The position numbers and the translations under genes were made by a program. A DNA stretch of 64,000 bases from Serripes groenlandicus (Eukaryota > Mollusca > Bivalvia > Cardiida > Cardiidae): contig JASEVX010000033.1 in NCBI GenBank assembly GCA_031761405.1, forward strand, positions 738,522 through 802,521. The letters are read 5' to 3'. Below the pieces are notes generated by a model, which was not told the DNA's origin, did not search any database, and worked only from the letters and a program-made list of their open reading frames with translations. Below are positions 9,630 through 24,600 of this stretch, piece by piece; position 1 is the first letter of the stretch; every line of letters begins with the position of its first letter.

Positions 9630-12600
9630 GTTCGTAATAAACCCCCTTTTCCAATATGCAGAAACCACATCCTACTTTAGATATACATTTTGACATTTTA
9701 CAACCACTTTGGTATCACAGAAGGCCCTTAACTGCTATCAGGTCAACTCTTTGTCAGTCTGTGTTGCAATTGCATGGAAGAACACTACATCTGTTACAAA
9801 ACCTTTGGACCGGGCTCGACATGTTGCCTGTGGGCATCTAGTTCAAAAAGTTGTGACGAAAGGAGAAATTACTTATTTAAAACAATTTCTCCTTTTGCCA
9901 CTATGTTTTCACTCTTTATCTGATTTTTCTTTAACCTTGATGTTTTTTCAAAGTAGTCTGCTGCATTTTGTTGCATGAGGGAAAGGGTTGAATTACCCAA
10001 TTGAACTGGCCTATGAACTGATTCCGTAAAATACTGAGTATGTTCTCTTTTTAACCCTTTCCCTCATATAGACGCTTTCTGATGCCTCTGAGACTGCAGC
10101 AGACGGCTTTTTGAAAACACAGTGACAAAAGAAGCAATTGCTCAAAACGAGCAATTTCTCCTTCTGCCACAATGTTTTCCACTTTTTGTCATAGGTTATC
10201 CATTCAATTATAGAGATTTTCTATTTTTTGACAAAATATGTTCAAAGTCGTCTGCTGCAGAATTGTCGTATGAGGGAAAGGGTTAAAACAATTGTGATTG
10301 ATCATTTCAAGAATAATTAGCTTCTTATAATTCAGATTCTTGAGTGTAAAGTCTGAAGACTCAACCCTTTGCCACATAAAACAAATCTGCAAAAGACAGC
10401 TTGTAAAAAAAAATTAAGTAAAAGTTATGAAACAATTATTGAATAAAATGAAAAATATTGTGGCAGAAGGTAAAATTGCTCATGATGAGTAATTTCACCT
10501 TTTGCCATAAAATATGTATTTTCAAAAGTCTTCTGCTGCGGAGGCGTCAGAAAACGTCTGTATGTGTGGAAAGGGTTAAATTTTATAACGGTTTGAGACC
10601 CATGAATTTTCTTTTCATAATTTCTGTTGTTTTAATTGTACAGGGAGGTAGGAGGTAACAAGGATGAAGAAACGAGCATTAAAAGTGAATCAGATCCCAT
10701 GAATCAGAAGTTACAAGAAGAGCAACGGCCACATATATTTGACAAAATAGATAATGAGGTGAGAACATTTAACCCTTTCCCACATACAGACAGACTCTTT
10801 CTGACGCTTCTCCAGCAGACGACTTTTGAAAACAATGTTGCAAAAGTAGAAATTGCTCATAATGAGCAATTCCAATTATGAGCAATTTCACCTTTTGCCA
10901 CATTTCTTTTCCAAAAATTATACTTTCATTTCTAACAATTCTCAATTTTAACACTTTTCCACATACAACAAAATTTACTTTATAATTCTACAGATTAACT
11001 TTATAATTCTACAAAATTTACTTTATAATTCTACAGATATTCAGCATGAAAATGTTCCCTGTTATCCTTCATTGTCACTTCATTTATTTCAGGCCCCTTT
11101 TTCCATAGATAGAGAAGAAACAGGAAGGTATAGAAGTATAATGGAGAATTCCTGGAACTCTATGGAGTTTGAGACTTTAGATGTAACAGAGAATTCATGG
11201 TACCCAGAGTCTTTAGAAAGTTTATTGAGCGAGACGAACCTGCATAATACATGTACTATCATAAACAGTATGAAGATTGATAAACAGTGAGCATTGTTTC
11301 TAGATTCTATGTTTAGCCCTTTACTTTAATTGTTTGAACTATCTGATAATTATATTGTCATGTATAGAGATTTTCCAAATTCTGTAAATTACCACAGTGG
11401 TTAAGTGGTAGAGCGTCTGCTCCGGGTGTGGCAGGTTGTGGGTTAGATACCCTGCTGGGTCATACCAAAGGCTTTAAAAATGGTAGCAACTTACCCAGGA
11501 AGTGCCATGATATAACTGAAAAATTGTGGAAAGTGGCATATTCATATCACCAGACAATACATCAATCCAGATTTTGTAAGTCATCAAATGAGAACTTACA
11601 AGCAAATTCTACATTTGCTACAATAAGGCATCTGCTGCAAAAGCATCAAACTGCATTTACATGTGGGAGAGGGTTAAACAATCCTTCAATTCACTTGTAC
11701 AGATAACTTGATGAAACCTTTTAGCAAAACGCAAAATGTTTTCTTTTTTTTCCTTGCAATTTTTCAAATTCTGTTGTGTGCTGTGAAAACTAAGTTTTGG
11801 CCATTCATTCTTTCTGAGGATTGACAAAAGTCATTGTGACTCTTCATAGATCTTTCACAAATTAACTAAATAGTCCATGAGGAAAGTAGACTTATAAAAA
11901 AATTGTGGGGAAAAGAAATTGCTCCAAACTTTTAAAACCTGTACACAATTGATAATACTTGCACTTAAAATCAATTTCTATATTTTTATCAAGTCTAAAA
12001 TCTGTATTATTTATTTGCATAAAACAAATAACAAGTTTTATTTAAAGGTATGTACATTGCAATAAAGATACATCATTTTTCAAATGTCAGGGACCCCTCG
12101 GTGGTGTAGTGGTAAAGCTTCCACCTTGGGTACGGGAAGTTGCGGGTTCAACCCCCGGCTGGGTCATACCAAAGACTTCCGAAATGTTAGTAATGGCTGC
12201 CCTCCTTGGCGCTGTTTGAGCTATTTTTAGCAATGATAAATAAGTTTGCTATGTTAAGCAAAATTCCAAAATTATATTTTTAGACCAGGAATTGCCCTTA
12301 TGTTACTATAAATAGATATTTTATGGAATTCACCTACTGCTATTAACCCTTTCCCTCATATTACAATTCTGCAGCAGACGGCTTTGAACATATTTTGACA
12401 AATAATAGAAAATCTCTATAATTGAATGCATAACCTATGACTAAAAGTGGAAAACATTATGGCAAAAGGAGAAATTGCACGTTTTGTGCAATTTCTTCTT
12501 TTGTCACTATGTTTTCAAAAAGCCGTCTGCTGCAGAGGCTTCAGAAAGCGTCTATATGAGGGAAAGGGTTAATAAAGTTTAAAGTGCATGATTTTTGTAG

Positions 12601-15600
12601 GGTTAATGGGTTAACTGAAAGAAAAGATTGTTCAAATCTTCTAATGTACATTATGAGAAAGATGAAAGATGAAAAGATGAAAGAAGATCCAACCGCACAA
12701 TTTGAGAATTCAACTTTCAAAGGTAGGTTTACAGAAGAAGATGAAAAGATAGAACAGTTCAGTCAGGACAACTATTGGTTTACCCTTTTCCCTGATAAAG
12801 AAGACTCCTGATCAACTCTATATTAAAATTATTTTCCCAATACAGTTTTTAGCTCGACTTTAGAAAAAACGAGAGCTATTGTCATGACCCTGGCGTCGTC
12901 GTCCGGTTAAGGTTTTTTGTTCAGCTCAGCTTTTGTGATCACTGAATGTCCGTCGTCGTCGTCTGTCCGTCCGTCTGTTAACAATTTCCTACAAATGACT
13001 TCTTCTACTAAACCAATGGACAGATTTCAAAATTATATTCACAGGAATGGTCCTTAGGTGGTCCCCTATCAAAGTTGTTCAAAGAATTTAATTCCAAGCT
13101 GTTGCGGCGTCAGAAAAGTGGAAAATTGCAAATCTTAAAAAATCTTCTTGTCCAAATGTGCTGGCTCGATTTGAAAATTATTTTGCACAAATGTTCCTTA
13201 GGGCACCCTCTACCAAGATTGTTCAAATATTTCCGATCCGTTGAAAAACATGGCTGCAAGGGGGCGGGGCTTGTTTTCCTTATATGTGCATTGTTAAAAC
13301 TTTAAAAAATCTTCTTGTTCAAAAGTACTGGCCAGATTTCAAAATAATTTTACAGAAATGGTCCTTAGGTGGTCCCCTTTCAAAGTTGTTCAAAGAATTT
13401 CATTCCAAGTAGAATTTTGGTTGCTGCAGCATCAAAAAAGGGGAAAATTGCCAAATCTTAAAAAATCTTCTTGTTCATAGGTGTTGGCCCGATTTAAAAA
13501 TTATTTTGCACAAATGTTCCTTGGGGCACACCCTACCAAGCTTGTTCAAATATTTCCGATCCGTTGAAAAACATGGCCGCAAGGGGGTGGGGCTTGTTTT
13601 CCTTATATGTGCATTGTTAAAACTTTAAAAATCTTCTTGTCCAAAAGTACTGGCCAGATTTCAAAATAACTTCACAGAAATGGTCCTAAGGTGGTCCCCT
13701 TTCAATGTTGTTCAAAGAATTTAATTCCAAGTAGAACTTTGGTTGCTGCGGCATTAGAAAAGGGGAAAATTGCCAAATCTTAAAAATACTTCTTGTCCAA
13801 AAGTGCTGGCCCGATTTAAAAATTGTTTTCCTTATATGTACATTGCTAAAACTTTAAAAATCTTCTTGTCCAAAAGTACTAGCCAGATTTCAAAATTACT
13901 TCACAGGATGGTCTTTAGGTGGTCCCCTTTCAAAATTGTTCAAAGAATTTAATTTCAAGTAGAACTTTGGTTGCTGCGGCATCAGAAAAGGGGAAAATTG
14001 CCAAATCTATGAATCCTATAGATCAGGTGAGCGATCCAGGGCCATCATGGCCCTCTTGTTTTTTTTCTTCTGTTTTCTCCCTATCAGTCGAGCATCTGTG
14101 CCGTACGCGGTGCTCTTGTTAAGATTCAATATAATCCCTTAGATGCACCTGCAGCAGGGCAATTATTTCTTTTGCCACAATACTTTTTAAACCAGTCAAT
14201 AATTTTAAAAACTTTCATTTATGAAGGTTTCCCATATTTTTTCCTAGTTTTTTTTAAGTTGTTTGCTCCAAATTTGATGTTTAAAGGAAAGGGTTTAAAG
14301 TTGATCAGATTGAATCCTGACACTGCTACCATTTATTTCGCAGATTGCATGCTATTGCAGGCCAAGTCCCATAACTCTATATCAGATTTTGACATATCAA
14401 TGCCCCTTTTTGGACTTAGAAATTTTGGTTAAAGTTTTGCATGCAAGGTTTTTTCTCACAAACCACAGATGCTATTGCTTTGAAACTTCACAAACTTATT
14501 GGACATCATCAAATGACCTTGCAGGACAAGTCCCATAACTCTATATTAGATTTTGACACAATTATGCCCCTTTTAAGCTCAACTTTTGAAAAAAACGAGA
14601 GCTATTGTCATGACCCTGGCGTCGTCGGCGTCCGGTTAAGGTTTTTTGTTTAGCTCATTTTTTTTTTCTCCCTATCAGTCGAGCGTCTGTGCCGTACGCG
14701 GTGCTCTTGTTGGACTTTGTAACTAGGATACAAGGTCAAATTGATGGAAAATATTGTGAACACTCTGGAGGCTTCATTTTAAATTTGAACATGTAGAAAT
14801 TATGTCAGAATACACTGGCAACCTTCTATAAAGCTCTCTGTTTTACTGCTGTTTTTGATATAATGCTGTTCTTACTTGGAGGAATCCGCTGTGGTCGAGT
14901 GGTTAGCGTCAGGGATTTTGAAACCGGGTGTCCAGGGTTCGATCACCAGTCGCGGCACTACGGTCATGGTGGAGTGTCCTTGGGCAAGGCACATTTTCTA
15001 GCCTAGTACTGGTTTGTTTACCCAGGGATGATGAATAATTAAATTTAATTGCGCGCTAAATGACCTTAGCTGTCGATGCGCCATAAAACAATATACATTC
15101 ATTCATTCATTGGTCTTACTTGGCTCCTGAATTTTAGTGCATGAAATATTTGAGAATAGAATTATAAATTTTCAAAAACCTAACGTTTGAAACACCAAAA
15201 TACAATCCGAGTAATAGATCTCCATTACCGAGCAATCACGTTAATCCACTTGTTTGCATAACGCTACAACATTACAACAATAGACAGGTAATTGTCTTGA
15301 TGATATCTAGGCTGTTTTAAAATATAGGTCATATTCAGTCAAAAGCTAGGTAACTAGGCCAAATTGAATGAAAAACTTGCCAACAATCTAGAGACAGTTT
15401 GCTTCAGCAGCTTGAAACTTTATCAGAATGAATTTTAGCTTGACTATTCGACAAATATGAGAGCTATACTACTCCCCCTGGCGTCGGTGTCACACCTTGG
15501 TTAAGGTTTGCATGCAAGTACTTACGTACTTCATGTATTGCTTTGAAACTTTCTTCATCCCTTTCCAACCATCACACCTATGTAAAATTGTCAAGTTAGA

Positions 15601-18600
15601 TTACTCTTTCCTGCATATTATGCAAATTATGGCCCGAAATTTGGTTAAAGTTTTGCATGCTACTAAAGTAAGAGTCCATATCTCAGTATTTACTTGATGC
15701 ATTGCTTTGAAACTTTATACAGCCCTTTCCAGCCATCATACCTATGCGCACACTCAAGTAAGATAACTCTATCCTGCATAAAATGCAAAATATCACCCTT
15801 TAAGAAATTCTGGTTTATGTTTTGCATGCAACTAAATTACAGTCCATATCTCAGTAACTAATAAGTGGTGGAATAGTCGAGCGAGCTGTCATCCGACAGC
15901 ATTTGTTTTTAGCTCTACTGGCCAAAGACCAGAAGAGCTTATGCTGTGGCGTGGTGTCCGTCGTCCGTCCATCCGACCGTAAACAATTGCTTGTGAATGC
16001 AATAGTCTTCAGTTTTGATTGTATCTCAATCAAACTTATACAGTAGTTAGATATCCATGAGAGCTCGGTTCCTTTCGCAAACTAGCCAGATCCGCCCATG
16101 CAAGACTGGATACTGGCCCTTGAAATTGTCAAAATTGCTATAATAGAGCTTGAGAACACAATAGAGGCTCCATTTACTATTTGATCTTCACCAAACTTAC
16201 AGAGTAGTTAGGTTTCCATGAGAGCTTGGTTCCTTTTGCAAACCAGCCAGATCCGGCCATGCAAGACTGGATTATGGCCCTTGAAATTGTCAGAATTGCT
16301 ATAATAGAGCTTGTGAACGCAATTAAGTCTTCAGTTTTGATTGTATCTCAATCAAACTTATACAGTAGTTAGATATCCATGAGAGCTTGATTCCTTTCGT
16401 AAACCAGCCAGATCGGCCCATGCAAGACTGGATTATGGCCCTTGGAATTGTCGAAATTTAGTATCTGATCTTCACCAAAGTTACACGGTAGTTAAGTATC
16501 CATGAGAGTTTGGTTCCTTTCGCAAACCAGCTAGATCCGCCAATGCAAGACTGGATTATGGCCCTTGAAATCATATCCCAGTAGAGCATAGGCCCTCATG
16601 GACCTCTTGTTATGATATCTAGGCCAAGTTTGAATATAGGTCATCTGCAGTAGCAGGCAACTTTTGAAAACATTGTGGCAAAAAAAGAAAATTGCTTATA
16701 ACTAGAAATCTCTCCTTTTTGTCTCAAGGGGTTTAACCCTTTCCCTCATATAGACGCTTTCTGACGCCTCTGCAGCAGACGGCTTTTTGAAAACATAGTG
16801 ACAAAAGAAGAAATTGCACAAAACGTGCAATTTCTCCTTTTGCCACAATGTTTTCCACGTTTCGTCATAGGTTATCCATTCAATTATGGAGATTTTCTAT
16901 GTTTTGACAAAATACGTTCAAAGTCGTCTGCTGCAGAATTGTCATATGAGGGAAAGGGATAAACAAAACCTGAAGAATTGTTGGAAGCAGGGTAAAACAC
17001 CAAACAAACAAAATCAAAATACTTCTATATCCTGAAGAAATATAACATTGATGTTCATGATTACATATTGTTTCAGCCGTATTATCCTTCTTCTCTTACA
17101 GGAAGAGGATATGATATTCAAGTCATTAGCTTGAAAATACAAGAAGCGTTATCCGCCAAATTGGGACATCACCCTGATAAACTAAACAAACCATCAAAAG
17201 ATACAACTGGTGATACCCTGTTTGAAAAAGAAGCCGAGATTGAAAAAGATTTGTATGAAGCAAAAGAAAAGGATACAGAGTTTGAAGGAAAGTTTAAAGA
17301 ACAACAGGAAATTGGGGATGAACCAGAAAAACAGTCATTCAATTCTTTTGAAGATGCCAAAGAGAATGAGAAAGAGATAATACAAGAACAAGAGAAAGTG
17401 TGTGAGATGCTTGAAAAAGAACGGATTGATAACGACTGCACACCTCCTTTTCAAGTAAAGGTTGTCAGCTTGGATGAAGAAGTTTTTCAAAGCGAAACTA
17501 AAGGTAAGGGCACTGAAAGGCTCTCTAATGAAGTCAAAGAAATTGGTTTAAAATTAGAAAATGAGATGAACTGCAAACCTGACCTTTCTTGTATTGGTGT
17601 TGAAGAGGAAATAGACAATACAAAGATTCATGAATCTTTTGATACTGAAGAAAATGTCAATAAAGATATTGCAAACAAAACCAAAGAGAATGTTTATATG
17701 ATTGATGAATGTTATGGGGCTACTGTTTGTGAAGTTGGCAAAGCAGAACTTAAAGATGGTTTAGATGAATTTGCTGACAAACCAAGCACAGAAAGGAGAA
17801 CGAAAAGTAAGAGAAGCAGAAAGAAGCACATGAATATTGAGAATCTGAAGGTAGAGCTGGAGATGAAGAAACAACTAGATGGTATTGAAGGTAAGCTAGT
17901 CAACATTGTTGTTAACATAAGTATAGAGACAAGGCTCCTGAATGTTTAGCTCATCTATTTTCCCGATGACGTCATCATCACAAAACTTTAACCTTACCTC
18001 ATAACTCAAAAACAATTTCATCATTTTCAAATGAAACTTGGTACACATGTTCCCAGGAACAATACACATCTCTATACCAAGTCACATTACTCTAGCTATA
18101 ATAATAATTCAGTAATGCCCCTTTTTCGACTTAGAAAAAAGCGGATGTTGGCGTTTGCTCTGTGGCGCTCTTGTTTTAATCTCAAATGGTCCTGTGAATA
18201 TCTCACTGTAATTTATGCAAGTATTTCGGAACTGCCGCTTACCGGTTCCAAAAACTTATAGTGTTAATATGCTTTTCAGTTAATGAGAGAAGGTCACCAA
18301 TTACCAACAGATTGTTACATAGACTGACAGTTAACTGGATACAGTTGATTGGACTGATTTATTGAGTATGGGTCACCCTAGGTGACTGTCAAAGGGTATC
18401 ATAATGTGTGTTAACAACCATTCTAACATGACGTTGTTTTCCTTGCCTATAGAGAGCGAAGAAAATAACCGTTGATTATTCGTCAATAACCAATGGAAAT
18501 GCACTACTTTTCACATTGGCTATTCCAGTTATCCCCCCGCGTATAAGCCTGTCATTCAGCGTCACGTGATGTAAAGAAACATACATGTGTATACTACGTC

Positions 18601-21600
18601 GTCTGCAATGGCTGACTCGATATTTTATTTATTTTATTTATATTTATTTTACATCGATTGCGAAACAAGCTTTCAGCTTGGATTAATCATGCTCGATGTC
18701 TGCTTCCTGGAGACTTAACCAGTACTCGTGCCGTTTTGTGTGGAAAAATCTCAAAGACAGGACCCGCTCATCACGGGACGCGAACCAGGGACCTTTGATA
18801 CGAGAGGCCGACGCTCTACCTCTGCACCACTGTAACGTTATGACGTCAAACCGCTCACGTGACGTCACTTTCCTAGTCACGCCCACAGTAAAAATTTAAG
18901 TTAAGAACCCCTATTAAAAGCTTTCTCCAAGAATCCAAAATAAGTGTATGAGAAATCTAAACACACCGTTGTTTGCACTGGATCTCGGACAAGTTTTAGG
19001 TTGAATTTCAGGTTTCTAGCTGATTCCGTTATTTGCTGGTGCGAGATCTACAGAAATATGTTGTGAAAATGTCGATTTTTCAGGTTTTAACCTCAAAAAT
19101 CTCTGAAACTAGATTTTTCCCAGATATAACGAACACGCCCAGACCTAGATCACATTGAGTTCTATAAGTGTGGGGAATTTCAGCAAAATTTCTTTGTCCT
19201 CAAATCGCTGAATTTTCGGACACATTGTGACACAATAGCCCTGTAGACATTTGTTCCGTAGAACAGAATAGAATAATTCTGCTCCACTCATTCTATACAT
19301 ATTGTTAACTTGTATAGTACAATGAAAACTAAATAATTAATTAAATAAAATTACATTGTCTTGTTACTGAGTCTACCCCTCTTTGTCGTTTTTTTCTGCA
19401 GTTATGCGTATAATGCAGTGGGTAGTCACAATTGATGGAACAGAAAACTGGTGGGTAAACTGGTTTGCTAAATAGTGCATTTATTTCCCTTTGTTAAGGT
19501 GTCGGATCATGTTAGAATCGAAATGAAACTATCAAAAACCTTGGTTTATTGACGAATAACCAATGGTTTGTCGTTCTGATGCGTTGTAATTAACCACTCA
19601 GGCCGTAGGCCTTCGTGGTTAATTCCTGCGCATCAGAACTCCAAACCATTGGTTATTCGCCAATAACCCACGGTTGTTGATAGTTTATTTCTTAATATTA
19701 TCATTCTTTTGTAACATATACAGTTGGAATTTGAAAACTCATTATGAGCAATTTCATCTTTTGAGTTTTTTGTTGTATCATCTGTTAAATAGCGGTATGA
19801 CTTTGAAATGTTTTCAAAAGTGGTCTGCTGCATAGGTGTCAAAAAGAGTCTGTGTGAGGGAAAGGGTTAAAGCCACAGTGTTTTCAACTCTTTTAAATAA
19901 TCACCTTTGATTTAAAGGGATCTCCCATATTTTTACCAAGATGTTTTCAAAGATGTCTGCTGCAGATTTGTGGTACATTGGAAAGGGTTAACCCTTTCCC
20001 TCATAAGACAATTCTGCAGCAGACGACTTTGAACATATTTTGTCAAAAAATAGAAAGTCTCTATAATTGAACCGATAACCTATGACTAAAAGTCTTTTGT
20101 CACTATGTTTTCAAAAAGCCGTCTGCTGCAGAGGCGTCAGACTCTTATTTCACCAACTCTTTTACTTCCTGTTTCAGGTTTTAGAGAAGCTCTGAAAAGC
20201 TATGCCAAAGGAAGCCTGTCCTGTAAATCAAATTCACACATCAAAGAAAATAATACTAACAGACCTCTCAGTCTGATACAGAAATCAAAAGAAATGGACT
20301 GTGAAATGTGTAAGTACTCTGAAGATTCAAATTTGTGGTGGCTAATTTTTAGCTCACCTGTCCAAGAAGCTAATGGTGAGCTTTTTAGCTCGCCTGAGCT
20401 TTGCTCAAGGTGAGTTATTGTGATCGCCTTTTGTCCGGCGTCCGGTGTGCGTCAACTTCTTCTTCTCAGTAACCAGTGGGTCAATTGGGATGAAACTTCA
20501 TAGAAAGCATCCCCTCAATGACCTCACCAGATTTCCTTCAAATCTTTGGGATCCATGCAGAATTCTGGTTTCCATGGCAACGAAATGAAAAAAAAAAAAT
20601 CAAAATTCTTCTTCTCCCAAACTGGTTGGCAGATTTTCAAATAATTTTGTAGAAATGTTCCTTGGATGACCCTCTATGAGATTCCTTCAAGCCATGTTGA
20701 TTGGTCGAAAAACATGGCCGCCAGGGGGGCGGGGCTATTTTGCCTTATATGGCTATAGTGAAAACTTAAAATATCCTCTCCTGAAAGTGTCAGGCCGATT
20801 TTCAAATAATTTTGCAGAAACATTCCTTGGGTGACACCCTACAAGATTCCTTTAAGCCATGGTGGTTGGTAAAAAAAATAGCCACCAGGGGGCAGGGCTG
20901 TTTGGAGATTTTATTTTTGCCTTATGGCCGTGGAGCGATACTGGCCCTCTTGGGCCTCTTGTTCCTATATTTATATAGTGAACTTTGACAATCTTCTTTT
21001 CTGAAACCAAATGGTATAATGCTTAGATATTTGGTATGTAGCATCGTCTAGTGGTCCTCTCTCTTCCAAGATTGTTCAAATATGCCCGGTCAAAATTGGC
21101 CCTGCCCCTGGGGTGACCTGTTTTAGATAGAGAGATATTGGAAAAACGTTGAAAATCTTCCTATCTGGATCAGACCTTTTAGCTTCCTCATGTCATATTA
21201 ATTTGACAAAAAAAAAAGGCTACACATTTGGGTTGTCCCAATCTTCCAAATGGGCCTCAGAGCAAGCAATACATTATATACACGATGTTATACGTACACT
21301 ATTCAGCATTAGTTGGGTTATTTTGCCTTGTGGTAAGTGGAGCTATACTTGACATTGGGCCTCTTATATTAGCTTACCTGACCGGATTACAAATCATTTT
21401 GCATAACTCAGGTGAACAATCCAGGCCCATCATGGGCCTCCTATCTTCGTAATGACATCATCACTCTATCGTCACGGTGACTATAATATGTCTTTACGAA
21501 ATGAGGTCATCGTTCTAACACCTTCATTTGTGGACGGATGTTATCCTTTTAGGCCCCAGTACTACAACGGAATTCCTTCATACTTCACACAAGTTCAGTG

Positions 21601-24600
21601 TCAAGAGAGTTTGGTCTAATAAAGCTGAAATAAAACTCCGCCAAAACCCAAATTCGGGTCAGATTATTGATATTTTCTACCTTACATGTCAATGATTCAT
21701 TGATAAACCTTTTCTCCCATGCAATACAACTTCAAAAGCATCAAGGCAAAAATATGGAAAAGCTGTATTGATTTAAGTTAAATTAATGAAAAGAGTTGAA
21801 AACATTGTCAGCAATTCTCCTTTTGTAACAATGTTTTCAAAAACTGTCTGCTACAGATGCATCAAACTGCATCTGCATGTAGGAAAGAGTAAATTAGAAG
21901 CTAGTCAGTTCACTAGTTAATGATATTTTTGTAGTTTTACCGAAGACTAGAAGAGGCCAAAGATGCTTAAGAATACTGCGATATGGAGGGAACGGCAGAA
22001 CGTTTTCTGACACAAGTTCTGATTCGGGTGGATCTCTGAAAGAAACCAATGACTCTGGAAAAGGTTCAAGTCGACAGGTAAAATTATTAAAATATCCGTG
22101 TTAAACCTATAACTGTGGTAGTGTCATTAATCGCAAAAGCTAGATAAGGAGAAGTAGAGTGGCCCCTATTTTTCCATCACACCGTCCGTCCCATCATCCA
22201 TTAGGATTTACACAAATGTTCCTTTGGTGACCCTCACCTCCAATTGTTCAATACATTTTAACCCTTTCCCTCATATAGACGCTTTCTGACGCCTCTGCAG
22301 CAGACTGCTTTTTGAAAACATAGTAACAAAAGAAGAAATTGCACAAAACGTGCAATTTCTCCTTTTGTCACAATGTTTTCCACTTTTTAGTCATAGGTTA
22401 TCCATTCAATTAAAGAGATTTTCCATTATTTGACAAAATATGTTCAAAGTCGTCTGCTGCAGAATTGTCGTATGAGGGAAATGGTTAAAGCAGACGGCGT
22501 TTTGAAAACATAGTGACAAAAGAAGAAATTGCACAGAACGTGCAATTTCTCCTTTTGTCACAATGTTTTCCACTTTTAGTCATAGGTTATCCATCTGACA
22601 AAATATGTTCAAAGTCGTCTGCTGCAGAATTGTCGTATGAGGGAAAGGGTTGATTGGTCAAGAACAGTGTGCGTATGTGGTGGGAACAGTTTTTCTTTAA
22701 ATATATGCCTTTAGAGCAAATCGAGGGCTTGGCATGAAACGGTTGTAACTAAAAACCTATTTTGAAAACCCTGGTTTAGGGTTCAATTTTGACCCCTTTG
22801 TAAACAATGCAAATTTAGGTGCCATTTTTCAGAACGAGCAATGGTACCTAAATTTCCACTGTTTACCAAGTAAAATGATTTATCGCTTATAAAGACTTTA
22901 TGGCGAGGTGATTAACCTTGGTAAAAAAAATACCAATTTAAGTTACAACCGTTTCACGCCAAGCCCTCGGAATCGTCTCCTCTTAATCGCTTGGTCCAAT
23001 TTCGAACAAATTTGGAAGAAATATTCCTTTGAAATCATATTCCAAGCCATCTTGATTTGGTAAAAAAACATGGCCTTCATGAGATTTAAGCTTTTTCTCT
23101 TATAAACGTAGTATGCAATCTTTTGTCTTCTGAAAAACTTGGGTTTATCTGATTTCTGCAAAATTTCACAGAAATTGTTAACAAAAATGGTAACAAGTGG
23201 ATGTGGCTTAGTAACCATAGTAAAACCCTTAAAAATCTTCTTCTCAAAGACTATGTGTCTAATTTCAAAATCATATTAACCCTTCCCCTCATATAGACGC
23301 TTTCTGACGCCTCTGCAGCATTTTTTTTGAAAAAATAGACAAAAAAAGAAATTGCTCAATACAAGTAATTTCTCCTTTTGCCACAATGTTTTCCACTTTA
23401 AGTCATAGGTTATCCAATCAATTATAGAGATTTTCTTGACAAATTATGTTCAAAGTCTTCTGCTGCAGAATTGTCGTATGAGGGAAAGGGTTAACAGAAA
23501 TGATACTTTGATGACCCTCTACGAAGATTGTTCAAGCCATTTTGATTGGTGAAAGAACATGGCCACTAAAGTGTGTAATAAGTTTTGCTTATAACTTTGA
23601 TGCTTATTTGATTGGCAAAAGTCATATTTCACCAGGGTCAGAAATCTTCAATCAATGATCTTAATACTCTATGTGGGAAGGTTATCAGTTGTTTGGGTGG
23701 AAAAATGTTTGTTGTATTAGTACAAGAAAGCCAGGAAAAACACGTTAGGTGAACTGGCCTCTGTGATATAACTGAAATACCCTTGAAAATGGCATTAAAT
23801 TCCAATCAATTTTGTTTTTTAATTTATAAAGGGAAACAAAAATGAAGATCAAAACAACAACCATTCAGACAAAGGGAATAACAGTGATAACAGAAAAAAT
23901 GGAAGGGATCCAAATGATGGAGAAAGACCTGGAAGGGCTGGATCCCCTGATCCTACTCTTAATCAACAAAGGAGAACCAGCACTGATGGTGCGAAAGTAC
24001 CAGAGCAGGATTATAAGAGATACCGCAGGAAACACAGTGACATATCCGAAGAGCATTGGGAAAAATTCCTGGGATATTTGAAAGAGAAATCAAAGGTATG
24101 CCGACTTTTAAATTTTAAGTAGAAGTTGCTCGTTATGAGAACATTTCTCCTGTTTTCATAAGTTGTCTGCTGTAGATTCGTCTGCAAGAAGGAAAGGGTT
24201 GAATTGTCTGCCTTGAAAGCATTTGTGGCAAATATTGTTAACTGGCTTATTGAACGTATATTTAATATTATGATACAAAGAAGAAAGCATTTTGGGAAAA
24301 AGTAAAAGAAATGCTTGTTTGGAGCAATTTTCCTTTATCTGTCCGACATTGTCTCAAAATGAACAATTTCTTTTTTTGACATTAGGTATATTCAAAAGTC
24401 GTCTGATTTAGAAATATCTGAAGAAAAATTATAAGGTCTTGAAAATTGATAGTTTTCTTTTGATACAGAGTTGAGAACAATGTGGATAAAGAGAACACAG
24501 TCATTTTGACCAAGTTCTTCTTTTCCTACAATGTTTTCTAAATTCGGCATCTGAAGAGGAATATGAAGTTCTCTGTAGCAGGGAAAAGGGATTAATTGAT

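Noticed and set aside
17169..17441. Minus-strand open frame rich in Ser and Phe
   Set aside because: It is the complement of the Glu/Lys-rich exon 5 and has no splice or start context.
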